The notes beneath the pieces are model-generated. The model ran no database searches, had not been told where the DNA came from, and was given only the letters and a program-made list of their open reading frames with translations. A program made the position numbers and the translations under genes. Shown here one piece after another: positions 25,274 through 34,718 of a DNA stretch of 64,000 nt (its first letter is position 1; the number at the start of each line of letters is the position of its first letter). The stretch is from Thermoflavimicrobium daqui (GTDB lineage: Bacteria > Bacillota > Bacilli > Thermoactinomycetales > Thermoactinomycetaceae). The stretch is taken from contig NZ_KZ845666.1 in the NCBI RefSeq assembly GCF_003313465.1, forward strand, positions 1 to 64,000, written 5' to 3'.

Positions 25274-27195
25274 TACGCTTTAACCTCCTTAGCCTTAGCC
25301 GAACCGTTAATCTCCTCAGGTTCGATATGATAACCGAAATCTTGTTCAAAAGATCGAATATACATCATGATAAAGGTAAAGGCGATACCAATTGCACCGA
25401 TTATCCAAGATTTTACGACAAATCCGTACCCAGCAACGAACAATCCAAGAGACATTAACATAGGAATATATGATCCAGATGGCATATGAATCGAGCCTAA
25501 TGGTTCTGCAGGAGTCATTTCTTTGTTACCAGCTTGTTTTTCTAACCAGAATGCATCCGCACCACGCACCAGTGGTAATTGAGCAAAATTGTATTCTGGT
25601 ACTGGAGAAGGAATTGACCATTCAAGCGTACGACCATCCCACGGATCTGCAGGAGCCAACTCTTTACTTCTAGCCGCTTGGACAACAGCAACCATAAAGA
25701 AGATAGTACCTAACGTCATTCCTATGACCCCAATTGAACTAATCAAGTTTAACAATTCAAGGCCATGATTTGCTTGATAGGTAAAGACCCGACGTGGCAT
25801 TCCAAATAGACCTAAGAAGTGTTGTGGGAAGAAGGTCATATGGAAGCCGATAAAGAATAACCAGAAATGCCATTTACCTAGCTTCTCACTGAGCATTTTG
25901 CCAAACATTTTTGGCCACCAGTAATATGCACCGGCAAATAAAGCGAATGCAGTACCACCTACAAGTACATAGTGGAAGTGAGCTACAACGAAATAACTAT
26001 CTTGATATTGGTAGTCAGCAGGAGGAACAGATAACATGACCCCTGTCATACCACCGATAACGAAAGTAGGAACAAATCCAACTGCCCATAGCATTGGGGT
26101 TTTAAAGTGAATTTCTCCACCCCACATTGTAAAGAGCCAGTTAAAGACTTTAATCCCAGTCGGGACCGCGATCGCCATCGTAGCTACCGCAAAAATTGAG
26201 TTAGACATCGGTCCAAGTCCAACAGTAAACATATGGTGTACCCAAACCATGAAGCCTAGGAAACCAATTAATACAGTCGCAAATACCATTGAGGTATAAC
26301 CGAATAGACGCTTTTTCGAGAAGGTACTGATAATCTCAGACATAATACCAAACGCTGGTAAGATAACGATATATACTTCTGGGTGACCAAAAATCCAGAA
26401 CAAATGTTGCCAAATGACCGAACTTCCACCCATCGCATGATCGAAAATGGCGGCACCAAATACACGATCAAACATCAGAAGTAAAAGTGCCACAGTGAGT
26501 GGTGGCATTGCGAATACCAACAAAGCTGATGTAACGAATGAAGTCCAAGTAAACATCGGCATACGCAGGAAGGTCATTCCTGGAGTACGCATATTGATAA
26601 TCGTTGCAATAAAGTTAATTCCGCTCATTAAAGAGCCAATACCTGTAATCTGTAAACCAAGTACATAATAGTCGACACCTAAACCTGGGCTATAGCTATT
26701 CAAGGCTAAGGACGTATAAGAAGTCCAACCTGCATTTGGTGCGCCACCAAAGAACCAACTCAAGTTAAGAAGTATACCACCCCAAAAGAATAGCCAGAAA
26801 CCAAGTGAGTTTAAAAATGGGAATGCAACATCACGTGCCCCGATTTGCAGAGGCATAATTACGTTAATCAAACCAAAGATCATTGGCATAGCAGCCAAGA
26901 AAATCATGGTCGTTCCGTGCATAGTAAGTAATTGGTTAAAAATATCTCCAGTAAAGAGATCGTTATTAGGTACTGCTAACTGCAAACGCATAAAAATCGC
27001 TTCAAGTCCACCTATCAATAAAAAGAAAAAGCCAGACAGGAAGTACATGATACCGATTTTTTTATGATCCACTGTTGTGAGCCAATCCCACACCTTAGTT
27101 TGCCGCGCACGTAGTAGGAATTCTTTATTATATCCTCCTGTCAAAATCGCGGCTAAAAATAAGGTAAGGACAAGAAGGATGAGAAGTGTGCCCAC
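25273..27195 (-). CDS. ctaD: Cytochrome c oxidase subunit I
   Basis: 640 residues of the haem-copper oxidase catalytic subunit: MHGTTMIFL with a haem a histidine, WQHLFWIFGHPEVYI with the CuB histidine linked to Tyr, VWVHHMFTVG with the CuB pair, and YFVVAHFHYVLVGG with the haem histidines. The start chosen is GTG 27195 behind GGAGGG; a TTG 24 nt upstream opens the frame but lies before that ribosome site. Forms the binuclear centre reducing oxygen to water. Confidence 0.97.
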   Translation of the reverse strand: MGTLLILLVLTLFLAAILTGGYNKEFLLRARQTKVWDWLTTVDHKKIGIMYFLSGFFFLLIGGLEAIFMRLQLAVPNNDLFTGDIFNQLLTMHGTTMIFLAAMPMIFGLINVIMPLQIGARDVAFPFLNSLGFWLFFWGGILLNLSWFFGGAPNAGWTSYTSLALNSYSPGLGVDYYVLGLQITGIGSLMSGINFIATIINMRTPGMTFLRMPMFTWTSFVTSALLVFAMPPLTVALLLLMFDRVFGAAIFDHAMGGSSVIWQHLFWIFGHPEVYIVILPAFGIMSEIISTFSKKRLFGYTSMVFATVLIGFLGFMVWVHHMFTVGLGPMSNSIFAVATMAIAVPTGIKVFNWLFTMWGGEIHFKTPMLWAVGFVPTFVIGGMTGVMLSVPPADYQYQDSYFVVAHFHYVLVGGTAFALFAGAYYWWPKMFGKMLSEKLGKWHFWLFFIGFHMTFFPQHFLGLFGMPRRVFTYQANHGLELLNLISSIGVIGMTLGTIFFMVAVVQAARSKELAPADPWDGRTLEWSIPSPVPEYNFAQLPLVRGADAFWLEKQAGNKEMTPAEPLGSIHMPSGSYIPMLMSLGLFVAGYGFVVKSWIIGAIGIAFTFIMMYIRSFEQDFGYHIEPEEINGSAKAKEVKA

Positions 27196-27224
27196 AGTCG
27201 TCCCTCCCTCAATTCTCAAAATCC

Positions 27225-28235
27225 TTATTTGCTTTTCATTAAGTATTCCATCAGATTTTTCATTTCTTGATCGTTTAAGTAGTTAATCTTAGGCATACGA
27301 GCACCTGGTTTTACTGACTCAGGATCTTCTAACCATTTTTTAAGGTTTGTTTCATTATGTGATAAGATCCCTGCAATTGTTTCTCGTGTACCAAATTTAC
27401 TTAAGTCAGGTCCTTTAATTTTTGGATTTGGATTTGCATGGCAGCTAATACAGTTTTGTTTAAAGATTTTTTCTCCTTCTTTTTCCGCTACAGTTTGCGG
27501 TTTATACGGAGTAGTCTGCTGCGCTACCCAATTATCAAAGTCCCCTTTGCTATGGGCATAGACTTTGAAATCCATGAGTGCATGACCTGCACCACAAAGT
27601 TCAGCACATTTCCCTTGGTATTTACCTGGCTGTTTCGCGTCAATCCACATCGTATTGACACGCCCAGGTACTACGTCAATTTTCCCCGCTAATGCAGGAA
27701 CCCAGAAAGAGTGCAATACATCTTTACCATGAATTTCTAAGTATACCTTTTCCCCTGCAGGAATATGAAGTTCCTGTGCCGTTTTAAAACGTTTCCCATT
27801 TGCATTTAAGTATTCAAATTCCCACCAATATTGATACCCTGTCACTTTAATTTTTAGAGCATCTTCTGTTTTCGGCTGAGCAGCAGCCAATTTAAAGGTG
27901 GTTTGTACAGTAGGAACAGCCAATATAGCTAACAAAATAATTGGAATGACCGTCCAAACAATTTCCAACAGTGTACTTCCATGAACTTGTTTCACTTCAC
28001 GAGTTACACCTTTTTTCTTCCGATAACGAATAAGTACATAAACAAAAATCGTAATAACAACTGCAAATACACCAAGCATAATTAAAATACTGAGGGTAAT
28101 TAAGTCTAACTGCATATCCCCCGCGGTTCCTTTTGGTGTTAAAGCGTTAAGTCTAGGATCGCCACAACCAGCCAAAAGGAGAGCCATCAGTGCGAATACG
28201 GAAAGCACTCGCCACAAACGTTGTCGACTCACCAC
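27225..28235 (-). CDS. ctaC: Cytochrome c oxidase subunit II with fused cytochrome c
   Basis: 336 residues. N-terminal lipoprotein signal (LMALLLAGCG), two membrane helices, the CuA domain with CAELCGAGHALM, and a C-terminal cytochrome c domain with the haem site CISCH and a later methionine-containing segment, as in caa3 oxidases. GTG 28235 is preferred (GAGG seven bases before); a longer frame opens at 28289. The 5' UTR carries a large hairpin structure. Confidence 0.96.
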   Translation of the reverse strand: MVSRQRLWRVLSVFALMALLLAGCGDPRLNALTPKGTAGDMQLDLITLSILIMLGVFAVVITIFVYVLIRYRKKKGVTREVKQVHGSTLLEIVWTVIPIILLAILAVPTVQTTFKLAAAQPKTEDALKIKVTGYQYWWEFEYLNANGKRFKTAQELHIPAGEKVYLEIHGKDVLHSFWVPALAGKIDVVPGRVNTMWIDAKQPGKYQGKCAELCGAGHALMDFKVYAHSKGDFDNWVAQQTTPYKPQTVAEKEGEKIFKQNCISCHANPNPKIKGPDLSKFGTRETIAGILSHNETNLKKWLEDPESVKPGARMPKINYLNDQEMKNLMEYLMKSK

Positions 28236-28309
28236 AATCAAACCTCGCTTTCTGTTACATTGGCTGAGCTGACTCACTAAATTCAGCACAAAAATAGTGG
28301 AGTCGTGTT

Positions 28310-28445
28310 CCTAGGGAGTTGTCTTCTATTCGGTATAAAGACTCAGAGGGCGCGGGCAAAAACCGTTTACAGTTTCATTGCCCGCGCTTCGTCTCTCGAA
28401 GACAACTTCTTTTAACACCATACTATGTTTTTCAGTGAAAGCCAA
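28310..28445 (-). promoter_or_regulatory. ctaC promoter and structured 5' leader
   Basis: Minus strand: TTGGCT (28440-28445) and TATGGT (28417-28422) with 17-bp spacing give a start near 28410. The RNA then begins with a closing stem AGTTGTCTTC/GAAGACAACT (28399-28408 with 28318-28327) enclosing a 10-bp GC-rich stem GCGCGGGCAA/TTGCCCGCGC (28378-28387 with 28350-28359). No T run follows, so it is not a simple terminator. I do not recognise it as a known riboswitch class. It probably regulates ctaCDEF. Confidence 0.6.
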
Positions 28446-28528
28446 GCACCCTAGAACAGATCTCCTTGTGATGTTTAACAGCTCAACAGCATTTTATTTA
28501 TTTTCAGCTTGATGCGCTGTTAGCATAT

Positions 28529-29485
28529 TTAATACATCTTAATGATTTCAGTAATTCCCACATCAATAATCATCACTGATAATATGACAGTTAGGTAGAT
28601 CAATGAGAATAGAAACATTTGCTTCGCCCATTGATCATCGTCCTTCGTATAAAAACCTTTTAAAGCCAAGGCAATATACACAACACCTAAAACTAGCGCA
28701 ACAATAAGGTAAAACCAACTTAAAACCCCTGTGAAAAATAAAATCAGTGATGACAAACATAGTAGTAAGGTAAAAATAAAAGTTTGTTTTTTCGTCTCCT
28801 TAAAACCTTTTACCACAGGTAGCATGGGAATTCCCGCAGCACGGTAGTCTTCCACTTTCCGCATGGCTAGTGCGAAGAAATGAGGTGGCTGCCACATAAA
28901 TAGGACTAGGAAAAGGGCCCATGCAGATAGATCCAGCGAATTTTTTACAGCAACCCAACCGATTAACGGAGGAATTGCACCACAAATCCCACCAATAACT
29001 GTATTTAGTGTACTGGTTCTTTTTAACCACATGGTATAAATAATGACATATACATAAAAGCCCATGAGTCCTAAAAAAGCAGCAAGTGCATTCACTCCAA
29101 CCGCTAGAACTATAATACCAAGAATGGTTAAAATGATCCCATACCATAAAGCAATTGTTGGTCTAATCTTGCCTTCAGGTATCGCTCTTTGACGCGTTCG
29201 CTCCATTCTTGGATCGATATCACGATCATAATAGTTGTTGACTGTTCCGCCACCTGCAATAACCAAAGCAGTTCCTAACATCGTTAATAAAAAAGTCCAG
29301 ACATTAAAAGAAGTGAAGCCTGCTGCGATCCAATATCCAGCAAATGTAGCTAAAAGGTTCGATTTATTTATACCTGGCTTGGTAATCTCAATATAATCAC
29401 GCCAACCTGTCTTACCCGCTTCCAAATAAGACTCTGAAGGTATAAGCTGGTTTGTGGTTGATTGTTGAGGTATGGATCGTTCCAC
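28529..29485 (-). CDS. ctaB: Protohaem IX farnesyltransferase (haem O synthase)
   Basis: 318 residues, UbiA-type prenyltransferase with about nine helices. First aspartate-rich motif NNYYDRDIDPRMERTRQRA; second DYRAAGIPMLPVVKG. Makes haem O, precursor of haem A for the caa3 oxidase. GTG start with GGAAAGGAGG seven bases before. It lies ahead of ctaCDEF, as in B. subtilis, but the haem A synthase ctaA that is usually divergent is absent from this window. Confidence 0.95.
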   Translation of the reverse strand: MERSIPQQSTTNQLIPSESYLEAGKTGWRDYIEITKPGINKSNLLATFAGYWIAAGFTSFNVWTFLLTMLGTALVIAGGGTVNNYYDRDIDPRMERTRQRAIPEGKIRPTIALWYGIILTILGIIVLAVGVNALAAFLGLMGFYVYVIIYTMWLKRTSTLNTVIGGICGAIPPLIGWVAVKNSLDLSAWALFLVLFMWQPPHFFALAMRKVEDYRAAGIPMLPVVKGFKETKKQTFIFTLLLCLSSLILFFTGVLSWFYLIVALVLGVVYIALALKGFYTKDDDQWAKQMFLFSLIYLTVILSVMIIDVGITEIIKMY

Positions 29486-29940
29486 ACTATGACCTCCTTT
29501 CCAGCTTAAAATGATACAGCACCTTCTTGAATGTCATATACAGTTAACAAATCTAAGGAGGTGAGAAAAATTGGTAATCACACTGAAAAAATATAAAATT
29601 TTATAGGGGCTTTTGCAGGGAAAAAAACAATTTCCCTTAAAAATATTAAAAATAAACCATTATGGGCCTTTAATATCATCATCATTGTAGATGATATAAA
29701 AAGTTAGTGCAAGAGTGAACGAAAAAGATTCATAATATGGAAATATCACGAGAAAAGGAAACTAATTAACGAAATCTCCATCTAATTTTAATCATCCATC
29801 AACTTGACATTTAAGTGACATTTATGTGAACTTTTTGTGTCGATAAATGAAAATCCTCCCTTTAACAATAATATCTACTTATCTCAAAATATAATACCGT
29901 CTTTTTAATAAAAGACGGTATCGGAATAGAGATATACTTT
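29486..29940. other. Intergenic region at the usual ctaA position
   Basis: 455 nt with no normal gene. On the plus strand AAGGAGGTG (29556-29564) precedes TTG at 29571 opening only 11 codons (MVITLKKYKIL) before TAG, followed by an AGGGAAA/TTTCCCT hairpin (about 29616-29637). This strong ribosome site followed by an 11-codon frame could be a leader peptide or the remnant of a lost gene. A terminator lies at 29894-29921. Confidence 0.4.
29894..29921 (-). terminator. Terminator after rsbT-like gene
   Basis: ATACCGTCTTTT/AAAAGACGGTAT stem; on the minus strand it follows the rsbT-like gene by about 20 nt. The trailing run (TATATTTT) is moderately T-rich. Confidence 0.65.
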
Positions 29941-30363
29941 TTAGCTTTTTCCATTTAACATTGTACTGGTTTTTAACCACTTTATGACTTCAACACAAGT
30001 ACCTTCTTCTAAGGTCTTAATGTTTATATCATCCATCAACATCCGAACTTGCTGAATTCCAGATGTTTCTCCATTATGCTTTCTTTTCGGTTCCATCAAT
30101 AGCTCTTGTACATTAGGAATACCAGGTCCAAAATCCTCAACCTTGATTCGAAGCCCTTTTCGATCTGCTACAACCACTACTTCTACAGTAATTGTTCCTT
30201 CACTCGCATATTGAATTACATTTCTGGCGAGTTCTGACACAGACTGTACAATTCTCGCTTGATCTAATTCATCGAAGCCTAGACTTCTTGAAATCTCTCG
30301 CACTTCGCTTCTAGCATGGACAATATTCTCTTCCTCTTTTATCTGAAAAGTTGTTTTATCCAC
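29941..30363 (-). CDS. RsbT-like anti-sigma/switch serine kinase
   Basis: 140 residues of the HATPase_c_2 family resembling RsbT: QARIVQSVSELARNVIQYASEG (N box with SELARN) and DFGPGIPNVQELL (G1 box). The region that is a glycine-rich GLGAGL G2 box in RsbT reads HNGETSGIQQVRMLMDD, so ATP-lid residues are altered. No RsbR/RsbS partner or sigma factor is next to it, so it is an orphan. ATG/GTG start at 30363. Confidence 0.75.
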   Translation of the reverse strand: MDKTTFQIKEEENIVHARSEVREISRSLGFDELDQARIVQSVSELARNVIQYASEGTITVEVVVVADRKGLRIKVEDFGPGIPNVQELLMEPKRKHNGETSGIQQVRMLMDDINIKTLEEGTCVEVIKWLKTSTMLNGKS

Positions 30364-30412
30364 TTATTTTCGCCTCCATCATCTTGCGAGCATTTCTTTT
30401 GTCTCTTTCGTC

Positions 30413-32167
30413 TTAAGTAGATGGTAAATGAAGGTGTTGCACCTTAAACAACTGAGCATATTTCCCGTCTTGACTCATGAGCTGATCATGCGTTCCAATT
30501 TCTTTCACTTCTCCTTGCTCAATGAAAAAAATTTGATCTGCATGTGTAATCGTAGATAAACGATGCGCAACGATCAACGTCGTTCGGTGCTTTGCCAATC
30601 TTTCCAGAGACTCTTGAACCAAATGCTCTGATTGAAGATCCAAAGCGGAAGTTGCCTCATCCAGAATCAAAATCGCAGGATTTTTTAAGAACAACCTAGC
30701 TAAGGCCACTCGCTGCTTTTGACCACCTGACAGTTTCACTCCCCGTTCACCAATTTCTGTCTGATAGCCTTCTGGCAACTCCATAATAAAATCATGAGCA
30801 TTCGCGGCTTTGGCTGCTTCAACCACTTCATCCATGGAAGCATCGATTTTCCCCATCCGTATATTTTCTTCTACAGATCCACTAAATAAAATGTTTTCTT
30901 GTAAAACAAGTCCAATCTGCTTACGTAAGCTACGAATTGTAAAATCACGGATGTCTCTGCCATCTATAAGTACCTTACCATCTGATACGTCATAAAAACG
31001 AGGAATCAGTGAGATTAGTGAAGATTTGCCCCCTCCACTCGGTCCCACCAACGCAACAGTTTGCCCAGACTGTATCTGTAAATGAACTCCTTTTAAAACC
31101 CAATCCTGTTTTTCATTATAACGAAAATAAACATGCCTAAATTCAATTTGCCCTTGTACTTGCTCAACATGGATCGCATCTGCTTGATCATTGATTTCAT
31201 AAGGTTCATCTATAAATTCGAAGACACGATCCATCGAAGCATGAGCTTGGGTTAAAGTGGTTGATGAGTTCACTAAACGTCGAACCGGTGCATAAATTTG
31301 TGCTAAATATCCGTAGAAAGCAGTCATTTCACCAATCGTTAATCTTCCTTGAATCACCTCAAATGCTGAAACACCAATGACCAATATAGGTGCCAAATCA
31401 GTTATTGTATTAATCGCTGCAAAAGTTTTCCCTAACCATTTCGAGTGGCTAACTGCTCTCTCTAAAAATTGTTCATTTTTATTGACAAAATTCTTTTTTT
31501 CAACTTCCTCTAAATGAAATGCACGAATAACTGAAATACCTTGTACCCGCTCATGTAAATGTCCTTGTAGCTCAGCTAAAGCCTGAGATCTATCTTTGGT
31601 CAATTTTCGCAAATTCTTAAAAAAATACTTGACAGATACTCCGTACAATGGAAATACAGCTATGGAAATCAGTGTCATCCATGGATCTAACCAAAGCATC
31701 ATCACAATTGCAATAACTAAAGTCACAGAATCAAGCCATATATTCATCATCCCGGTAACTACGAATTCTTTGGTTTGTTCCACATCGTTAATTACACGAG
31801 AAATAATTTGTCCAACTTTTTGATTGTGATAAAAACGTAAGGATAGTTTTTGTAAGTGATCAAATAAATGATTACGGAGATCAAATAAAACATTACTGGC
31901 AACCCGTTGTGCGAAATACTGTCTAAAATATTCTACAGGAATACGAACCACTGTAAATATAAAGAAAGCCCCGGCAATGACCCAGGCTAGTTTTTGCAAT
32001 TTCTCTTCACTCGGTAACGAAGCTAATAGCAAATCATCAACTACGTATTTTAACAGGAGTGGAAGAAGAAGAGGAATCGCAAACTTAATAACACCGACTC
32101 CGAAAGTGAGTAAAATCTTTTTCCAATAAGGTTTAATAAATTGTAGATATCTGCGTACACTTCCCAT
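30413..32167 (-). CDS. ygaD: ABC transporter, fused permease-ATPase (YgaD-like)
   Basis: 584 residues. Six-helix exporter domain (residues ~10-310) then ATPase: Walker A GPSGGGKSS, signature LSGGQKQRVALARL, Walker B AILILDEATSALD, H-loop HRLS. B. subtilis ygaD has the same layout and lies between ygaC and gsaB, so the neighbourhood supports this name. ATG 32167 is preferred over the open-frame start at 32263 because the preceding 32 residues do not resemble the family; AGGAG is eleven bases before. Multidrug or lipid export is likely; substrate unknown. Confidence 0.85.
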   Translation of the reverse strand: MGSVRRYLQFIKPYWKKILLTFGVGVIKFAIPLLLPLLLKYVVDDLLLASLPSEEKLQKLAWVIAGAFFIFTVVRIPVEYFRQYFAQRVASNVLFDLRNHLFDHLQKLSLRFYHNQKVGQIISRVINDVEQTKEFVVTGMMNIWLDSVTLVIAIVMMLWLDPWMTLISIAVFPLYGVSVKYFFKNLRKLTKDRSQALAELQGHLHERVQGISVIRAFHLEEVEKKNFVNKNEQFLERAVSHSKWLGKTFAAINTITDLAPILVIGVSAFEVIQGRLTIGEMTAFYGYLAQIYAPVRRLVNSSTTLTQAHASMDRVFEFIDEPYEINDQADAIHVEQVQGQIEFRHVYFRYNEKQDWVLKGVHLQIQSGQTVALVGPSGGGKSSLISLIPRFYDVSDGKVLIDGRDIRDFTIRSLRKQIGLVLQENILFSGSVEENIRMGKIDASMDEVVEAAKAANAHDFIMELPEGYQTEIGERGVKLSGGQKQRVALARLFLKNPAILILDEATSALDLQSEHLVQESLERLAKHRTTLIVAHRLSTITHADQIFFIEQGEVKEIGTHDQLMSQDGKYAQLFKVQHLHLPST

Positions 32168-32553
32168 CTCTTCGTCATCTCCTGAAGTGATACTACAATA
32201 ATCTACCTCATTATAGCAAAGATTCGTTTTAGTTTGTTTGTCATATCTAGGTCTTTTACACAATTTAACGTGACAAAGACTGAAAAAGATTCAATTCTAT
32301 TTATACTAAAACTAGGGATTGCTACCTTCAATAATTGGATCTCTTTACCTGTTTTCACGATTAGTAATTTAACGCATTCATTCAATAAACTGCAATAAAT
32401 ATTATATAACATTATACATTATTTTTATACTAATCTCAATATTGCCATGATATAATTAATTGTTTAGCCTATTTATGATGACATTATTTATTATAATAAA
32501 TAAGCCTGAGATCTCAATTTATTAGAGTTCTCAGGCTTATTATTGGGTATATA
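32168..32553. other. Intergenic region between codY and ygaD
   Basis: Contains the codY terminator (32500-32542). The rest is AT-rich. A 69-codon minus frame (32203-32412) exists but has no ribosome site and no recognisable similarity. Confidence 0.5.
32500..32542 (-). terminator. codY terminator
   Basis: AATAAGCCTGAGA/TCTCAGGCTTATT-type stem of about 12 bp with a loop of 16 nt, then TTATTTATTAT on the minus strand. Confidence 0.8.
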
Positions 32554-33333
32554 TTAATGACGAGCTTTTTCTAATGCAGGTAGTAGTTTCAGATTAAGGA
32601 TTTTGATGTAAGTTCCTTTCATACCTAGAGAACGAGACTCAACTACACCTGCACTTTCTAACTTACGAAGCGCATTAACGATAACCGAACGTGTAATACC
32701 AACACGGTCTGCAATTTTACTTGCAACAAGTAAACCTTCAAGTCCATCTAATTCATTGAAAATATGTTCTGCAGCTTCTAATTCACTGAAAGATAATGAA
32801 TTGATCGCTAATTGTACAACTGCACGGCTACGTGCTTCCTCCTCAACTTGACCAGCACGTTCACGAAGAATTTCCATACCTACAACTGTTGCCCCATACT
32901 CAGCTAAGATCAAGTCATCATCAACAAATGGTTCATTGATTCGAGAGAGAACCAAAATTCCCAAGTGGTCTCCGCCACCAATGACTGGAACTAAAGTAGT
33001 ATAACCATGACGGAAAATGTCTTTCATTTCAGTTGGATAAGCGGTATAAGGGCTATCAACATCTACGTTTGGCATCGTTTTGTCTACTTCCATCAACAGT
33101 TTTGCGTATTCAGCTGGGAAAGTACGATCATGCAAATACTGTTGCATCCGTTCACTTTCGATTTGATGATCAATAGCCATGCCCAAAATTTTTCCTTCTG
33201 GGCTTAAAACATAAATATTTGCGTGCAATACATCACAAAGTACTTGCGCAACATCATCAAAGTCAACCAAATGATGTCCGACATTTTTTTGTAAGATTTT
33301 AGAAATACGACGTGTTTTTGTTAGTAAGTCCAT
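32554..33333 (-). CDS. codY: GTP-sensing transcriptional pleiotropic repressor CodY
   Basis: 259 residues matching CodY over its length: N-terminal GAF domain ([19 protein letters not shown]... binding branched-chain amino acids) and C-terminal winged helix with [20 protein letters not shown]. Represses nutrient and virulence-type genes in rich conditions. In B. subtilis it ends the codV-clpQ-clpY-codY operon; here it stands alone between a signal peptidase and ygaD. A palindrome lies upstream. Confidence 0.97.
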   Translation of the reverse strand: MDLLTKTRRISKILQKNVGHHLVDFDDVAQVLCDVLHANIYVLSPEGKILGMAIDHQIESERMQQYLHDRTFPAEYAKLLMEVDKTMPNVDVDSPYTAYPTEMKDIFRHGYTTLVPVIGGGDHLGILVLSRINEPFVDDDLILAEYGATVVGMEILRERAGQVEEEARSRAVVQLAINSLSFSELEAAEHIFNELDGLEGLLVASKIADRVGITRSVIVNALRKLESAGVVESRSLGMKGTYIKILNLKLLPALEKARH

Positions 33334-33502
33334 CCTAGAATCCTCCTAGTTTAAATATTAGTTTATGATGAACGAATCACCCAGTTTGTGGGTATTTAAA
33401 TCGGCCTTTTGATTACAAGAAAATTAAAGTAAACAATGGTAAAAGGGGATGCGCTTTTCCTATTATGCGATATTTTGACAAATAAGCAAAATACCTTTTG
33501 TG

Positions 33503-33520
33503 AACAATTTTCGAATTGTT
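33503..33520. promoter_or_regulatory. Palindrome upstream of codY
   Basis: Perfect inverted repeat AACAATTTTCGAATTGTT (7-bp arms, 4-nt centre) between codY and the signal peptidase gene. One half (AATTTTC) is the first half of the CodY box, so autoregulation is possible. It could also be a weak terminator of the signal peptidase gene. Confidence 0.35.
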
Positions 33521-33534
33521 ATCCCATTCTTTCA

Positions 33535-34065
33535 TTAAAGAAAAGCACTAAATGATGGTCGCCAGAGAATAAATTCAACTTTTCCATGAATTAATTTAAT
33601 TGGTACTAAGCCTATACTCTGGTAGCGACTATCTCTGCTTGCAAATCGGTGCCGATTATCTCCCAACACAAACACAGTGTTTGGCATGACAGTAATTGGA
33701 CCAAAGTCCCCATCTTCAATGTGTGTATCAATATAAGGCTCAGACACCATTTTTCCATTTCGATACACTACACCATGTTTTATTTGAATAGTATCACCAG
33801 AAACCCCAATTACTCTTTTTACCAGAAAACGATCCATTTGTGAAGGATCTTTAAAAGTAATTACATCTCCAATTTTTGGGCAATCTATTAAAACTCTTAA
33901 TTTATTGACGAATAATCGATCCCCATCATGGATTGTAGGTAGCATGGAAGTACCATTAACGATCGAAAAAGCAACACCATACTCTTGTACCAAACAAATA
34001 AATAGGGTTACATGCATAAATACTAAAGTCCACTTCCCCAGGATTTTCATTTTACATTCGTCCAT
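33535..34065 (-). CDS. sipS: Type I signal peptidase
   Basis: 176 residues with one N-terminal membrane helix. Catalytic serine S40 in NGTSMLPTIHDGD, catalytic lysine around K83 in RFLVKRVIG, and box E GDNRHRFASRDSR. Removes signal peptides from exported proteins. The start overlaps the end of ygaC; ATG 34065 directly follows GAGGAG, so ATG 34050 is an alternative. Which sip paralogue it matches cannot be told; the symbol is by family. Confidence 0.85.
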   Translation of the reverse strand: MDECKMKILGKWTLVFMHVTLFICLVQEYGVAFSIVNGTSMLPTIHDGDRLFVNKLRVLIDCPKIGDVITFKDPSQMDRFLVKRVIGVSGDTIQIKHGVVYRNGKMVSEPYIDTHIEDGDFGPITVMPNTVFVLGDNRHRFASRDSRYQSIGLVPIKLIHGKVEFILWRPSFSAFL

Positions 34066-34606
34066 CTCCTCTTTTCAGTGATTGATAGCTTTGATACCAA
34101 TACTGTGCAAATACAGGATGGAATGGATCTTGCTGTGTTCGAATCCGTTCTTCCACGCCAACAACTGCTTGTGAAATTTTCTTCACAATACAGTCAGGAT
34201 AGTGGAAGCATTCCTGATGATCAGCGAATTCATCTTCATCAACAATCACATACTCAAGCGTAGGAGTAACAATGAAGTCAATATCATAGTCGATATAAGT
34301 AAGTGTCTGGTGCTCCTGATCTAATTGATAGGGTGAAGCAATATTTATGTAATACTCCTTCAATCTACCCTGATCATTGTAAAGCAAAATAGTGTTAAAC
34401 CACTCATCTTGAAAAAATATACAAATCGCCAATCCTTGAAAAATCCCTTCACTTCCGTCAGCATTAACGACTTCTACATCATAGTTAGCAAGTATGAGCG
34501 GATTTTCAGCCTGTAGTACAACAGACTTCTTCCAAATGCGATGCATTTGATCTGGAAATTTCACACTTTTTATTCGAATGATATCTCCTCTTTCAAGTGA
34601 CTTCAT
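34052..34606 (-). CDS. ntdP: Nucleoside tri-/diphosphate phosphatase, YgaC/NtdP (DUF402)
   Basis: 184 residues. DUF402 core: HRIWKKSVVL, DEWFNTILLYNDQGRLKEYYINIASPY-like block, LTYIDYDIDFIV and DEDEFADH, in the same order as B. subtilis YgaC. The acidic D-Y-D and DEDE residues bind metal. ygaC and ygaD lie side by side in B. subtilis; here they are separated by codY and a signal peptidase gene. ATG is preceded by AGGAGGGAATC. Confidence 0.88.
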   Translation of the reverse strand: MKSLERGDIIRIKSVKFPDQMHRIWKKSVVLQAENPLILANYDVEVVNADGSEGIFQGLAICIFFQDEWFNTILLYNDQGRLKEYYINIASPYQLDQEHQTLTYIDYDIDFIVTPTLEYVIVDEDEFADHQECFHYPDCIVKKISQAVVGVEERIRTQQDPFHPVFAQYWYQSYQSLKRGDGRM

Positions 34607-34693
34607 GATTCCCTCCTAAAATTCCATCCATTTACTTTATTTCCAAAAAAAGATCATCATATAACACAAAAAATCTGAATTCACTCAAGTGAA

Positions 34694-34718
34694 GAAAAAC
34701 CGGACTTTTGTCCGGATT
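34694..34718 (-). terminator. proC terminator
   Basis: CCGGAC/GTCCGG stem with a 4-nt loop and TTTTTC following on the minus strand, right after the proC stop. Confidence 0.85.

Noticed and set aside
32203-32412. 69-codon minus frame
   Set aside because: No ribosome site and no recognisable content; overlaps the spacer between codY and ygaD.
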